Shown here: piece after piece, positions 35,215 to 43,303 of the stretch
Layout of the letters: each line of letters opens with the position of its first letter
Numbering within the stretch: the stretch's first letter is position 1
Assembly (NCBI RefSeq): GCF_004785955.1
Contig: NZ_SJER01000004.1
Coordinates: 248,001 to 312,000, forward strand
Direction: 5' to 3'
Length of the DNA stretch: 64,000 nucleotides
Origin: Halostella litorea
GTDB lineage: Archaea; Halobacteriota; Halobacteria; Halobacteriales; Natronoarchaeaceae
Notes under the pieces: generated by a model
Database searches by the model: none
What the model saw: only the letters and a program-made list of their open reading frames with translations
What the model was told of the DNA's origin: nothing
Position numbers and translations under genes: made by a program

Positions 35215-36059
35215 TCGAACTCACCCTCGATTCCGGCCGCGAGGTCGTCGTACTTCTCCAGGGTCTCCAGTTCGTACTCGCCGTTGGGCTCGCGTTCGTC
35301 CTCCAGCACGCCGTAGGCCGAGGTGCGGTGGTCCCACATGTTCTGCATCAGGCTCGCCCGCTCCCTGAACACGACCGGCAGGTCGAAGTCCGACGCCTTC
35401 AGTTCCTCCAGCTGTGTCTCCTGGGTGTTGGTGCGCTTGAACCCCACCGGCACGACGCCGAGCACGCCGACCTGGATGCCGACTTCCTCCTCCAGGCCGG
35501 TCACCAGGTCGTCGAGTCCGCGGATGCTCAGCGCGCCCTTCCCGGATAACTCGACTGGCAGGAGCACCGACCGCGTGGCGAAGATGGCGTTGTTCAGCGC
35601 GTCCCCCGGCGTCGCCTGCGGGTCGCAGATGATCACGTCGTAGTCGCCCGGCACGTCGTTCTCCCGGAGCACCCGGAGCAACTGCTCGTGTTTCGGCCAC
35701 TCGTAGTCGTCGTCCGGGTGCATGTCCTCCTCTATCTCCGCGGCCTTCATCAGGTTCCGCGTGAGGTTCTCCAGCATGTTGTGGCTCGGGATCACGTCGA
35801 CCCCGGCCTCGTCGGTCTCCCGGATCAGGTCGCGGAACTCTCCCTTCGGCCGTCCGATGAGGTGCCGGACGAGGTTGTCGGCGGTGCCGTCCGACCGGTC
35901 GTCGTCCACCTCGAACAGGTAGCTCAGGCTCCCTTCCTGCGGGTCGAGGTCGATGCAGAGCACGTCGTGGCCGCGCCGGGCGTGCGCGACGGCGAGGTTT
36001 GCCGCCGTCGTCGTCTTCCCGACGCCGCCGGCCTCCGAGTACGTCGTGTACGTGATCAT
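35211..36059 (-). CDS. parA: ParA/Soj-family partition ATPase
   Basis: A 282-residue ParA-type ATPase: P-loop AGGVGKTTTAANLA (about residues 10-23), Walker A' LCIDLDPQEGSLSYLF, Walker B VIICDPQATPGDAL and PVELSGKGALSIRGL. The signature lysine of the deviant Walker A (KGGxGKT) is Ala here, which is unusual for the family. It is the first gene of a two-gene operon with the acidic partner. Upstream lies a 13-bp iteron array that overlaps its promoter, consistent with centromere plus autoregulation. Confidence 0.88.
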   Translation of the reverse strand: MITYTTYSEAGGVGKTTTAANLAVAHARRGHDVLCIDLDPQEGSLSYLFEVDDDRSDGTADNLVRHLIGRPKGEFRDLIRETDEAGVDVIPSHNMLENLTRNLMKAAEIEEDMHPDDDYEWPKHEQLLRVLRENDVPGDYDVIICDPQATPGDALNNAIFATRSVLLPVELSGKGALSIRGLDDLVTGLEEEVGIQVGVLGVVPVGFKRTNTQETQLEELKASDFDLPVVFRERASLMQNMWDHRTSAYGVLEDEREPNGEYELETLEKYDDLAAGIEGEFE

Positions 36060-36066
36060 GACCGGT

Positions 36067-36362
36067 CAGTCGCACTGATGGGTCATAAATCATGGCTATA
36101 CTTGACAGTGTTACTGAACAGTCACACTGACCAGTAATACTGTGTGGTGTTGCTGATTGGTGGATCTGGACAGTCGTCCGGGCCCTACAGACTGCCCGGG
36201 GATACTGTCGCTGTCGAGGTGCAGTCTTGTGGTTTTGACTGTTCCGTTGGGCTGACTGAGCGAACGTACTGTCGAGTATCGCTGCCCAGTTGGACTATTG
36301 CGTTACACTGGCTAGTCAAACTGACCAGTTACACTGTTCAGGATGTCTGGTCAATGCTACTG
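36067..36362. repeat. 13-bp palindromic iteron array upstream of parA (candidate parS/centromere)
   Basis: About 23 consecutive 13-bp units with core CAGT-N3-ACTG and a 2-bp spacer. Units start at 36067 and every 13 bp to 36210, then, after a 1-bp phase slip, at 36222 and every 13 bp to 36352. Perfect palindromic cores are at 36067, 36106, 36119, 36132 and 36326; most others keep the ACTG half. The units at 36080 and 36093 are degenerate and hold the parA TATA-like sequences (ATTTATGA, TATAGCC). The repeat is too short and the spacing too tight for CRISPR. Confidence 0.85.
36084..36091 (-). promoter_or_regulatory. parA TATA box inside the iteron array
   Basis: ATTTATGA on the minus strand lies 25-32 nt before the parA ATG (36059), in the degenerate unit of the array, with an intact iteron at the predicted transcription start. 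Confidence 0.5.
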
Positions 36363-36444
36363 ACTACACCCTCTCGATACGGCCCGTCCCGGGAGGGCTT
36401 ACCCGCCCCGGTGGGGAGTCCCCGACCGCGGTCCCGGGGGAGTA

Positions 36445-36473
36445 TGTACACACTATCTGTTTCTATTGTACAC
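36445..36473 (+). promoter_or_regulatory. TGTACAC repeats and ACACTATCTGT upstream of the DoeA-like gene
   Basis: TGTACAC occurs at 36445-36451 and 36467-36473, and ACACTATCTGT lies at 36450-36460. The 11-mer recurs in the BCCT promoter (46548-46558, minus orientation). Paired TGTACA also precedes the class III aminotransferase gene. Confidence 0.5.
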
Positions 36474-36515
36474 GAAAAAGTTATACTGGCGCTCGTCGAT
36501 CGTTCACAGGAGACA

Positions 36516-37697
36516 ATGCCAGGGGACGTCTTCGGCCCGGCGGAGTACGAGCGACGGATCGAACGGACGAAAGAGCGGATGCGCGAGGAGGGGCTGGACG
36601 CGCTGGTCGTCTCGGACCCGGCGAACATGAACTACCTCTCGGGGTACGACGGCTGGTCGTTCTACGTCCACCAGGCGGTCGTCGTCACGGCCGAGCGCGA
36701 CGAACCGGTGTGGATCGGGCGCGGCCAGGACTCGAACGGGGCCCGCGCGACGACGTGGCTCTCGGAGGAGAGCATCCACTCCTACAGCGACGACCACGTC
36801 CACTCCCCGTACGACCTCCACCCGACCGACTACTTCGCCGAGGTGCTGGAGGCGCTGGACGTCGAGGACGGCCGGATCGGCGTGGAGATGGACGCCTACT
36901 ACTTCACCGCGAAGGCGTACACGCGGCTCCAGTCGAACCTGCCTGAGGCGGAATTCGAGGATGCGACGCTGCTGGTCAACTGGGTGCGCGCGGTCAAGTC
37001 CGACGCGGAACTGGAGTACATGCGACAGGCCGCACGCATCTCCGAGAACGCGATGGCCGCGGGGCTCGACGCCGTCGGCGAGGGCGTCCCCGAGTACGAA
37101 GTCGCGGCGGAGATATACGACGCGCTGATCCGCGGCACCGACGACTTCGGCGGCGACTACCCCTCCATCGTCCCGCTGATGCCGTCGGGCGACCACACCG
37201 GCACGCCCCACCTCACGTGGACCGACAGGCGTTTCGAGGAGGGCGACCCCGTCATCATCGAACTGTCGGGCTGCCGGCACCGCTACCACTCGCCGCTCGC
37301 GCGGACGACGTTCGTCGGCGACCCGCCCGAGAAGCTGGCCGAGACCACCGACATCGTCGTGGAGGGGCTGAACGCGGCGCTCGACGCGGTCGAGCCGGGC
37401 GTCACCTGCGAGGAGGTCGAGGCGGCGTGGCGCGACGTGATCTCGAGCTACGGCATCGAGAAGGAGGAGCGGATCGCGTACTCGATGGGCCTGGGCTACC
37501 CGCCGGACTGGGGCGAACACACCGCCAGCATCCGGCCGGGCGACACGACGGAACTGGAGGAGGGCATGACGTTCCACATGATCCCGGGCATCTGGCAGGA
37601 CGACGTGGGCACCGAACTGAGCGAGACGTTCCACGTCACCAGCGACGGCGCGGAGGTGCTGGCCGACTTCCCGCGGGAACTGTTCTCGACGCGGTGA
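36516..37697 (+). CDS. doeA: Ectoine hydrolase-like M24 protein (DoeA/EutD type)
   Basis: A 393-residue creatinase-fold protein whose N-domain (DALVVSDPANMNYLSGYDGWSFYVHQ; VWIGRGQDSNGARATTWLSEE; SPYDLHPTDYFAEVLE) matches the ectoine hydrolase pattern as I recall it. In the catalytic domain the M24 metal ligands are replaced: Glu249 and Pro260 for the two Asp, Ser-Met-Gly-Leu-Gly (323-327) for the His loop, Ile-Pro-Gly (356-358) for Glu-Pro-Gly; only Glu370 remains. DoeA/EutD is known to lack the metals and opens the ectoine ring to N-acetyl-diaminobutyrate. The ATG at 36516 follows AGGAG. Neighbouring M20 deacylases, a class III aminotransferase and a BCCT transporter fit the pathway. The alternative is a general M24 pseudo-peptidase. 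Confidence 0.72.
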   Translation: MPGDVFGPAEYERRIERTKERMREEGLDALVVSDPANMNYLSGYDGWSFYVHQAVVVTAERDEPVWIGRGQDSNGARATTWLSEESIHSYSDDHVHSPYDLHPTDYFAEVLEALDVEDGRIGVEMDAYYFTAKAYTRLQSNLPEAEFEDATLLVNWVRAVKSDAELEYMRQAARISENAMAAGLDAVGEGVPEYEVAAEIYDALIRGTDDFGGDYPSIVPLMPSGDHTGTPHLTWTDRRFEEGDPVIIELSGCRHRYHSPLARTTFVGDPPEKLAETTDIVVEGLNAALDAVEPGVTCEEVEAAWRDVISSYGIEKEERIAYSMGLGYPPDWGEHTASIRPGDTTELEEGMTFHMIPGIWQDDVGTELSETFHVTSDGAEVLADFPRELFSTR

Positions 37698-37706
37698 ACG
37701 TCGGCA

Positions 37707-38141
37707 TCAGCTCGGATCGTACGGATTCGTCGCCGTGTCGAGGCGATAGACGTCCTCGGCCGCGTCGAAGTCGTCGTCGAACGCGTACAGGTAGCCAAGC
37801 CCTTCGGTCCGCATGTACGCGACGAGGCACGCGTCGACGAACGAGAGCGGTTCGTACTGCCTGAACAGGGCTTTCCCCGTCGCGAGGCCGTCCGCCGTGA
37901 GCGAGTCGATGTGGAATCGCGCGTTCTCCTCGATCCGGTCGAGCAGGTCCACGGCCGCGGGGTGTCCGGCGTGGGTGACGAGCCCGTTGAGGGTTTCGGC
38001 GAGCACGTAATCGAGGACGACCGCTTCGGGGAGCGTCCCGTCGTCGACCCCCCGAAGGATCGGGAGCGCGTCGTCGTGGGCGCCGTCCCCCCGATAGGCC
38101 GCAGCGAAGAGGACGGTCGTATCGAACAGCGCGCGGGGCAT
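37707..38141 (-). CDS. vapC: VapC-type PIN-domain ribonuclease toxin
   Basis: A 144-residue PIN-domain protein with the acidic active-site set: Asp in MPRALFDTTVLF, Glu in YVLAETLNGL, Asp in LSFVDACLVAYM and Asp in YAFDDDFD. VapC toxins cleave tRNA or rRNA when not held by VapB. Its ATG directly abuts the stop of the antitoxin gene. Confidence 0.87.
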   Translation of the reverse strand: MPRALFDTTVLFAAAYRGDGAHDDALPILRGVDDGTLPEAVVLDYVLAETLNGLVTHAGHPAAVDLLDRIEENARFHIDSLTADGLATGKALFRQYEPLSFVDACLVAYMRTEGLGYLYAFDDDFDAAEDVYRLDTATNPYDPS

Positions 38142-38390
38142 CTACTCGTCGACGCCCCAGGCGTCGTGGTCGGCGGTCACGTCGGTCGCTTCCGCTCCCT
38201 CGTACCCCTCGAACTCGGCGAACGTTCCCGTCTCCTGCCGGACGACCCGGACCCGGACGCTCCCGTCGTCCTCCACGTGCCACCGGAGCTGGTCGCCGTC
38301 GTCGATCCCCAGTTCGCGACGGATCTTGGCCGGGATGTTCGCCTGGTTGCCCGACACCTTGCTCTCGGCGTCGGTTCGGTCGCTGCTCAT
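38142..38390 (-). CDS. vapB: VapB-type AbrB-domain antitoxin
   Basis: An 82-residue protein with an N-terminal swapped-hairpin AbrB domain (KVSGNQANIPAKIRRELGIDDGDQLRWHV) and an acidic C-terminal tail that would plug the VapC active site. It is the first gene of the pair and probably represses its own promoter by binding the perfect palindrome at 38423-38440, next to the TATA box. Confidence 0.87.
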   Translation of the reverse strand: MSSDRTDAESKVSGNQANIPAKIRRELGIDDGDQLRWHVEDDGSVRVRVVRQETGTFAEFEGYEGAEATDVTADHDAWGVDE

Positions 38391-38410
38391 ATCGAAAGCG
38401 ACGGCTCGGC

Positions 38411-38440
38411 CCGATAAAAACCTAGTGTGAGATCACACTA
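38411..38440 (-). promoter_or_regulatory. vapBC promoter with 18-bp palindromic operator
   Basis: TAGTGTGA-GA-TCACACTA at 38423-38440 is a perfect inverted repeat. It abuts a TATA-like GGTTTTTATC (minus strand, 38411-38420) about 25 nt from the vapB ATG. Confidence 0.7.
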
Positions 38441-38478
38441 CCGATTACGTCGCGGTCCGACCGTCCGTCTTCTGCTAG

Positions 38479-39450
38479 TTACCGTCCTTCCGGCGCGAGG
38501 ACGACGTTCTCCAACTCGCCGCCCTCGTCCAGCGCCGCGACGTTGCGCGCGACGATGTCGGCAAGCCGTTCCCAGTGCTTCGGCGTGTGGCCGCCGGTGT
38601 GGGGCGTGATCAGGCAGTTCTCCAGGTCCCAGAGCGGGTGGTCCGCCGGCAGCGGTTCGGGGTCGGTCACGTCCAGCGCCGCGCCGCGGATCTTGTTGGA
38701 CTGCAGGGCGGCGACCAGCGCGTCCGTGTCGACGATCCCGCCCCGGGCGGCGTTGACGACGACGGCGTTCGGCGGCAGCGTCGCGAGTTCGGCCTCGCCG
38801 ACGAGGCCGCGCGTCAGGTCCGTCAGCGGGCAGGCGATCACGACGTAGTCGCTTCGGGCGAACGCGTCGTGGACGGCGTCCTCGTCGAAGCCGACGACCT
38901 CGTCAGTCGGGCCGCCCTTCTCGGGCGTGTAGCGGACGCCGACCGTGTCGACCTCGAACCCCTGCAGGCGCTGCGCGACGGCCCGCCCGATGGAGCCGAG
39001 ACCGATGATAGCGACCGTGCTGTCGGTGAACTCGCTCGACTGGAAGTGTCGCCACTCGCCGTTCTGTTTGCGCCGCCAGCCCTCGTGGAGGCGGCGGGCG
39101 AACACGAGCATGTTCCCGATCGCCTGCTCGGCGATGCCCGGGGCGTGGATGCCGCCCGCGTTCGTCAGGGCGATGCCGCGCTCGGCCAGCGCGTCCGTCG
39201 GAACGTGGTCGGTCCCGGCGAACGTGCAGGCGAACAGTTCCAGCCGTTCGGCGCGGTCGAGCAGGGCCTCGTCGATATCGATCCCGGTCACGACGCGGGC
39301 GGTCTCGACCAGTTCGCGCTCCTCCGCGGGGGTGCGGGCCAGCGCGACCTCGCGGTCGGGCAGTCGCTCCCGGAGGCGGTCTGCGTACGATGCCATCGAC
39401 AGTCCTTCCGTCCCCTCGCGGAGGACGGCTATCTCTGGTGTGTCGCTCAT
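38479..39450 (-). CDS. D-isomer-specific 2-hydroxyacid dehydrogenase
   Basis: A 323-residue NAD(P)-dependent dehydrogenase: N-terminal catalytic domain, GLGSIGRAVAQRLQGFEVDTVGVRYT nucleotide-binding motif (about residues 149-174), the Arg of NAARGGIVD, Glu in DVTDPEPLPADHPLW and the catalytic His in ITPHTGGHTPKH. The substrate may be glycerate, glyoxylate/hydroxypyruvate or a longer hydroxyacid. It is divergent from the M20/threonine-dehydratase operon, and a serine-glyoxylate-type aminotransferase follows that operon, so a hydroxypyruvate/glyoxylate link is possible. Confidence 0.83.
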   Translation of the reverse strand: MSDTPEIAVLREGTEGLSMASYADRLRERLPDREVALARTPAEERELVETARVVTGIDIDEALLDRAERLELFACTFAGTDHVPTDALAERGIALTNAGGIHAPGIAEQAIGNMLVFARRLHEGWRRKQNGEWRHFQSSEFTDSTVAIIGLGSIGRAVAQRLQGFEVDTVGVRYTPEKGGPTDEVVGFDEDAVHDAFARSDYVVIACPLTDLTRGLVGEAELATLPPNAVVVNAARGGIVDTDALVAALQSNKIRGAALDVTDPEPLPADHPLWDLENCLITPHTGGHTPKHWERLADIVARNVAALDEGGELENVVLAPEGR

Positions 39451-39578
39451 GGGGTGGGTCCCGCGCCGGTGGACGCGGCTCGGCCTGTGAAACGCCCGAC
39501 GCCCTCTTAGTCTTTTGTGTATCTGGTATTAACGGGAACTGTGTATAGTTAAGGTGGTGGAGCGTGTTAGCGACGGCC

Positions 39579-40859
39579 ATGCACGAACCTATCCGGGACA
39601 GGCTGACGAGCCTCCGCCGCGGGTTCCACCGCCACCCCGAACCCGCCTGGCGCGAGTTCTACACCACGCACCGACTCGTCGAGGAACTGCGGGGGATCGG
39701 CGTCGACGAACTCGCCGTCGGCCCGGACGCCTACGACCCCGCCGACAGGATGGCCGTGCCCGACGGCGACGCGTTCGAGCCGTGGCTGGACCGGGCGCGG
39801 GAGCGGGGTGCCGACGACGACCTGCTGGAGCGGATGGCGGGCGGGAACACCGGCGTCGTCGCCGTGCTGGAGCGGGGCGACGGGCCGGCGGTCGGCCTCC
39901 GGGTCGACATCGACGGCCTGTTCGTCGAGGAGTCGACCGCGGACGGCCACCGCCCGGCCGAGGAGGGGTTCCGGTCGGGCATCGACGGGACGATGCACGC
40001 GTGCGGCCACGACGTCCACATGACGTGGGGGCTGGCCGTCCTGGAGGCGATCAAGGACAGCGAGTTCGAGGGCCGCTTCGTCGTCTTCTTCCAGCCCGCG
40101 GAGGAGGTGGGCGGCGGCGGGAACCCGATGGCCCGGAGCCGTTTCGCCGACGGGCTGGACTACCTCTTTGCCGCACACGTCGGCCTCGACCACCCCTCCG
40201 GCGAGATGGTCGCCGGCATCGAGAAGCCCCTGGCGATGTGCCACGTCGACGTGACGTTCGAGGGCACCTCCGCACATGCGGGCAAGGCCCCGAACCAGGG
40301 CGACAACGCCGTGCAGGCGCTCGGGACGGCGATCACCAACGCGTACGGCATCCCCCGCCACGAGGACGGGATGACCCGGGTCAACCTCGGCCGGGTCGAG
40401 GGCGGTACCGCGAGCAACGTCATCGCCGAGCGCGCCCACGCGGAGGCGGAGGCCCGCGGCGAGACCACCGAACTGATGGAGTACACGAAGGCCCGGCTCC
40501 GCCGCGTCGTGCGCTCGGCGGCGCGGATGCACGGCTGCACCGCCGACTTCGAGGTGGTCAGCGAATCGCCCCGCGCCGACAGCGACCCCGAACTGGTCGA
40601 CGTGATCGCCGAGGCCGCGGCGGGCGTCGCCGGCGTGGACACGGTCGTCCCGACCGCCGACTTCGGCGCGAGCGAGGACGCGACGTTCCTCATGGAGCGC
40701 GTCCAGGAGGCGGGCGGCCTCGCCGCGTACTGCATCGTCGGGACGGACCACCCGACGAGCCACCACACGCCGACGTTCGACGTGGACGAGGACAGCATCG
40801 CGACGGGCGTCGCCGTGCTGACCGAATCGATCCTTGCGACCGCGGAGGTCGGGCCGTGA
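39579..40859 (+). CDS. M20-family amidohydrolase/deacylase (paralogue A)
   Basis: A 426-residue M20 (AbgB/carboxypeptidase-like) zinc hydrolase: HPEPAWREFYTT N-terminus, metal ligands in MHACGHDVHMTWG, catalytic Glu pair in FFQPAEEVGGGG, a lid domain with ECDV-type dimerisation, and the last ligand His in DHPTSHHTPTFDVD. It shares most of its length with the M20 gene at 47.4-48.7 kb. In this setting it could deacetylate N-acetyl-diaminobutyrate, taking the place of bacterial DoeB, which belongs to a different fold; this is inference. The ATG at 39579 is preferred over a GTG 15 bp upstream. The stop overlaps the next GTG. Confidence 0.82.
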   Translation: MHEPIRDRLTSLRRGFHRHPEPAWREFYTTHRLVEELRGIGVDELAVGPDAYDPADRMAVPDGDAFEPWLDRARERGADDDLLERMAGGNTGVVAVLERGDGPAVGLRVDIDGLFVEESTADGHRPAEEGFRSGIDGTMHACGHDVHMTWGLAVLEAIKDSEFEGRFVVFFQPAEEVGGGGNPMARSRFADGLDYLFAAHVGLDHPSGEMVAGIEKPLAMCHVDVTFEGTSAHAGKAPNQGDNAVQALGTAITNAYGIPRHEDGMTRVNLGRVEGGTASNVIAERAHAEAEARGETTELMEYTKARLRRVVRSAARMHGCTADFEVVSESPRADSDPELVDVIAEAAAGVAGVDTVVPTADFGASEDATFLMERVQEAGGLAAYCIVGTDHPTSHHTPTFDVDEDSIATGVAVLTESILATAEVGP

Positions 40860-42094
40860 ACGCGGACGACGTCGTCACCGCGGCGGACGTGCGGGCCGAC
40901 CGCGACCGACTGGGCGACGTGGTCCACCGGACACCGCTCGACACCTCGACCACGCTCGCCGAGCGCAGCGGCGCGGCCGCGGTCGGGCTGAAGCTGGAGA
41001 ACGTCCAGCGCACGGGCTCGTTCAAGATCCGCGGCGCGTACAACCGGATGGCTCAGCTCGCGCCGGACGAGCGCGAACGCGGCGTGATCACGGCCAGCGC
41101 CGGGAACCACGCGCAGGGCGTCGCGCTGGCCGGCGACCTGCTGGGCGTCGAGACGACGGTCGTGGTCCCGGAGGTGACGCCCGCGGCGAAGGTCGAGGCC
41201 ACCCGGGGCTACGGCGCGGAGGTCGTCGTCGAGGGCGACATCTACGAGCGCTCCTACGAGCACGCGCTGGAATTGGCCGAGCGCGAGGGCCTGACGTTCG
41301 TCCACCCGTTCGACGACGCGGCGGTCATCGCGGGGCAGGGCACGGTCGGGCTGGAGATCGTCGAGGCCTTCCCCGACCCGGACACCGTCCTCGTCTCGGT
41401 CGGCGGCGGCGGGCTGATATCCGGGATCGCGACCGCGCTGAAGGCCCGGGACCCCGACGTCCGCGTCGTCGGCGTCCAGCCCGAGGGCGCGGCCCACGCG
41501 AAGCCGTCGCTGGAGGCGAGGGAGATCCGCGAACTGCCCGGCGTCGACACCGTCGCGGAGGGGATCGCAGACACCCGCCTGCTGGAGAAGACGTTCGCCG
41601 TGATGTCCGAGCGCGTTGACGACGTTGTCGCCGTCTCGGACCGGGAACTGGCCGTCGCGGTGACGGTGCTCGCCGAGCGCGCGAAGACGGTCGCGGAGGC
41701 GGCCGGCGCTGCCCCCGTCGCCGCCCTGCTCTCCGGGGCAGTCGACGTGAGGGGCGAGCGCGTCGCCGCGGTCGTCTCCGGGGGCAACGTGAACCTGAGC
41801 GAGCACGCCGAACTGACGCGGACCGGGCTACACGAACTCGACCGGTACGCCGAGGCCCGTCTCGCGCTGGACGGCTGGCCGACCGCGCTCGGCCGGGTGG
41901 CGGAAGTCGTCGAAGCGCGCGGGGCCGAACTCGACGCCGCCGAGCGTGCGCGGCGAACGGCCGGCGACGACCCGAACCGGACGCCGCTCTCGGTCGGGAT
42001 CGAGGGCGCGGGGGCCGAACACCTCCGCGAGGTGCTCGCCGCGCTCGATGCCCGCGACGGCGTGGCGGTCGTCTCGTCGACGCTGGCGCGGTAG
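40856..42094 (+). CDS. Threonine ammonia-lyase-like PLP enzyme with C-terminal ACT-type domain
   Basis: A 412-residue fold-type II PLP enzyme. The Schiff-base Lys lies in TGSFKIRGAYNRM, the substrate loop is TASAGNHAQGVALA and the phosphate-binding loop is VGGGGLISGIATA. A C-terminal ACT-like domain (about residues 330-412) is typical of catabolic threonine dehydratases. The GTG start overlaps the M20 stop (GTGA), so the two are co-translated. Bacterial ectoine-utilisation clusters include a threonine-dehydratase-like EutB; this gene may play that part on a hydroxy-diaminobutyrate, or it may simply deaminate threonine/serine. Confidence 0.83.
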   Translation: MNADDVVTAADVRADRDRLGDVVHRTPLDTSTTLAERSGAAAVGLKLENVQRTGSFKIRGAYNRMAQLAPDERERGVITASAGNHAQGVALAGDLLGVETTVVVPEVTPAAKVEATRGYGAEVVVEGDIYERSYEHALELAEREGLTFVHPFDDAAVIAGQGTVGLEIVEAFPDPDTVLVSVGGGGLISGIATALKARDPDVRVVGVQPEGAAHAKPSLEAREIRELPGVDTVAEGIADTRLLEKTFAVMSERVDDVVAVSDRELAVAVTVLAERAKTVAEAAGAAPVAALLSGAVDVRGERVAAVVSGGNVNLSEHAELTRTGLHELDRYAEARLALDGWPTALGRVAEVVEARGAELDAAERARRTAGDDPNRTPLSVGIEGAGAEHLREVLAALDARDGVAVVSSTLAR

Positions 42095-42169
42095 CCGGGC
42101 GGTCAGAATTCGCTCTATCACAACACCCATCCCTCTCTACGGTGAAGGGATCGGTGTCTACCCGATCAC

Positions 42170-43282
42170 ATGACCGAGAAACGCGAGTACACCGGCGACT
42201 ACGCCGACAAGACCCTGTACATCCCCGGCCCGACCGAGGTCCGCGACGACGTCATCGACGCGATGGCCGAGCCGATGTTCGGCCACCGCATGGACCGGAT
42301 GACGGACCTGTACACGACCATCGTCGAGGACACGAAGGAGTTCCTCGGCACCGACAACGAGGTCGTGATCCTCACCGCCTCCGGCACCGAGTTCTGGGAG
42401 GCGTCGACGCTCAACCTCGTCGACGAGAACATCCTCGTGCCGACCTGCGGGAGCTTCAGCGAGCGCCACGCCAACGTCGCCGAACGGCTCGGCAAGGACG
42501 TCGACCGGCTGGAGTACGACTGGGGCGAGGCGATCAAGCCCGAGGACATCCGCGCCGAACTCGAAGCCAGCGACGAGGGGTACGACGTGGTCGCGACCGT
42601 GATGAACGAGAGTTCGACCGGCGTCCGCAACCCCATCGAGGAGATCGGCGACGTGGTCGCGGAGTACCCGGACACGTACTTCGTCGTCGACGCCGTCTCC
42701 GCGCTGGGGGGCGACCACGTCGACATCGACGCCCACGGCATCGACGTCATCTTCGCGTCCACGCAGAAGGCCTTCGCCATGCCGCCGGGGCTGGCGGTCT
42801 GTGTCGTCAGCGACGAGGCCTACGAGCGCGAACTGGAGAAGGAGTCGGCGTCGTGGTACGGCGGCTTCCAGCGGACCATCGACTACTACGAGCGCAAGGG
42901 CCAGACCCACTCGACGCCCGCGATCCCGGTCATGCTCGCGTACCGCAAGCAGATGAAACACATGCTCGACGAGGGCCACGAGGCCCGCAGCGAGCGCCAC
43001 CGCGAGATGGCGGAGTACACCCGCGACTGGGCGCGCGAACACTTCGACGTGTTCCCCGAGGCGGGGTACGAGTCCCAGACCGTCTCCTGTATCGAGAACA
43101 CGCAGGGTATCGACGTCGCCGCCACCATCGAGGCGGTGTCCGAGGAGTACGACTTCGCGTTCTCGAACGGCTACGGCTCCCAGCTCGGCGAGGAGACGTT
43201 CCGCATCGGCCACATGGGCGAACACGACGTCGAGAGCATCCGGGCGCTGACCGACGCCATCGAGGACGTCGCCGACCTGTAA
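42170..43282 (+). CDS. Class V aminotransferase (alanine/serine-glyoxylate type)
   Basis: A 370-residue PLP aminotransferase of the AGXT/SPT group: LYIPGPTEVRDDVIDAM, VILTASGTEFWEAS, Asp in FVVDAVSALGGD and the PLP Lys in FASTQKAFAMPPG. It moves the amino group of alanine, serine or a similar donor to glyoxylate or pyruvate. A short inverted repeat (ATCGGTGTCTACCCGAT) lies just before the ATG. It could drain amino groups released by the adjacent pathway. Confidence 0.83.
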   Translation: MTEKREYTGDYADKTLYIPGPTEVRDDVIDAMAEPMFGHRMDRMTDLYTTIVEDTKEFLGTDNEVVILTASGTEFWEASTLNLVDENILVPTCGSFSERHANVAERLGKDVDRLEYDWGEAIKPEDIRAELEASDEGYDVVATVMNESSTGVRNPIEEIGDVVAEYPDTYFVVDAVSALGGDHVDIDAHGIDVIFASTQKAFAMPPGLAVCVVSDEAYERELEKESASWYGGFQRTIDYYERKGQTHSTPAIPVMLAYRKQMKHMLDEGHEARSERHREMAEYTRDWAREHFDVFPEAGYESQTVSCIENTQGIDVAATIEAVSEEYDFAFSNGYGSQLGEETFRIGHMGEHDVESIRALTDAIEDVADL

Positions 43283-43303
43283 GGATAGCTCGCGGGGGTC
43301 GGG

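Noticed and set aside
36067-36362. CRISPR array
   Set aside because: The units are only 13 bp with 2-bp spacers, palindromic and degenerate; there are no long unique spacers and no cas genes.
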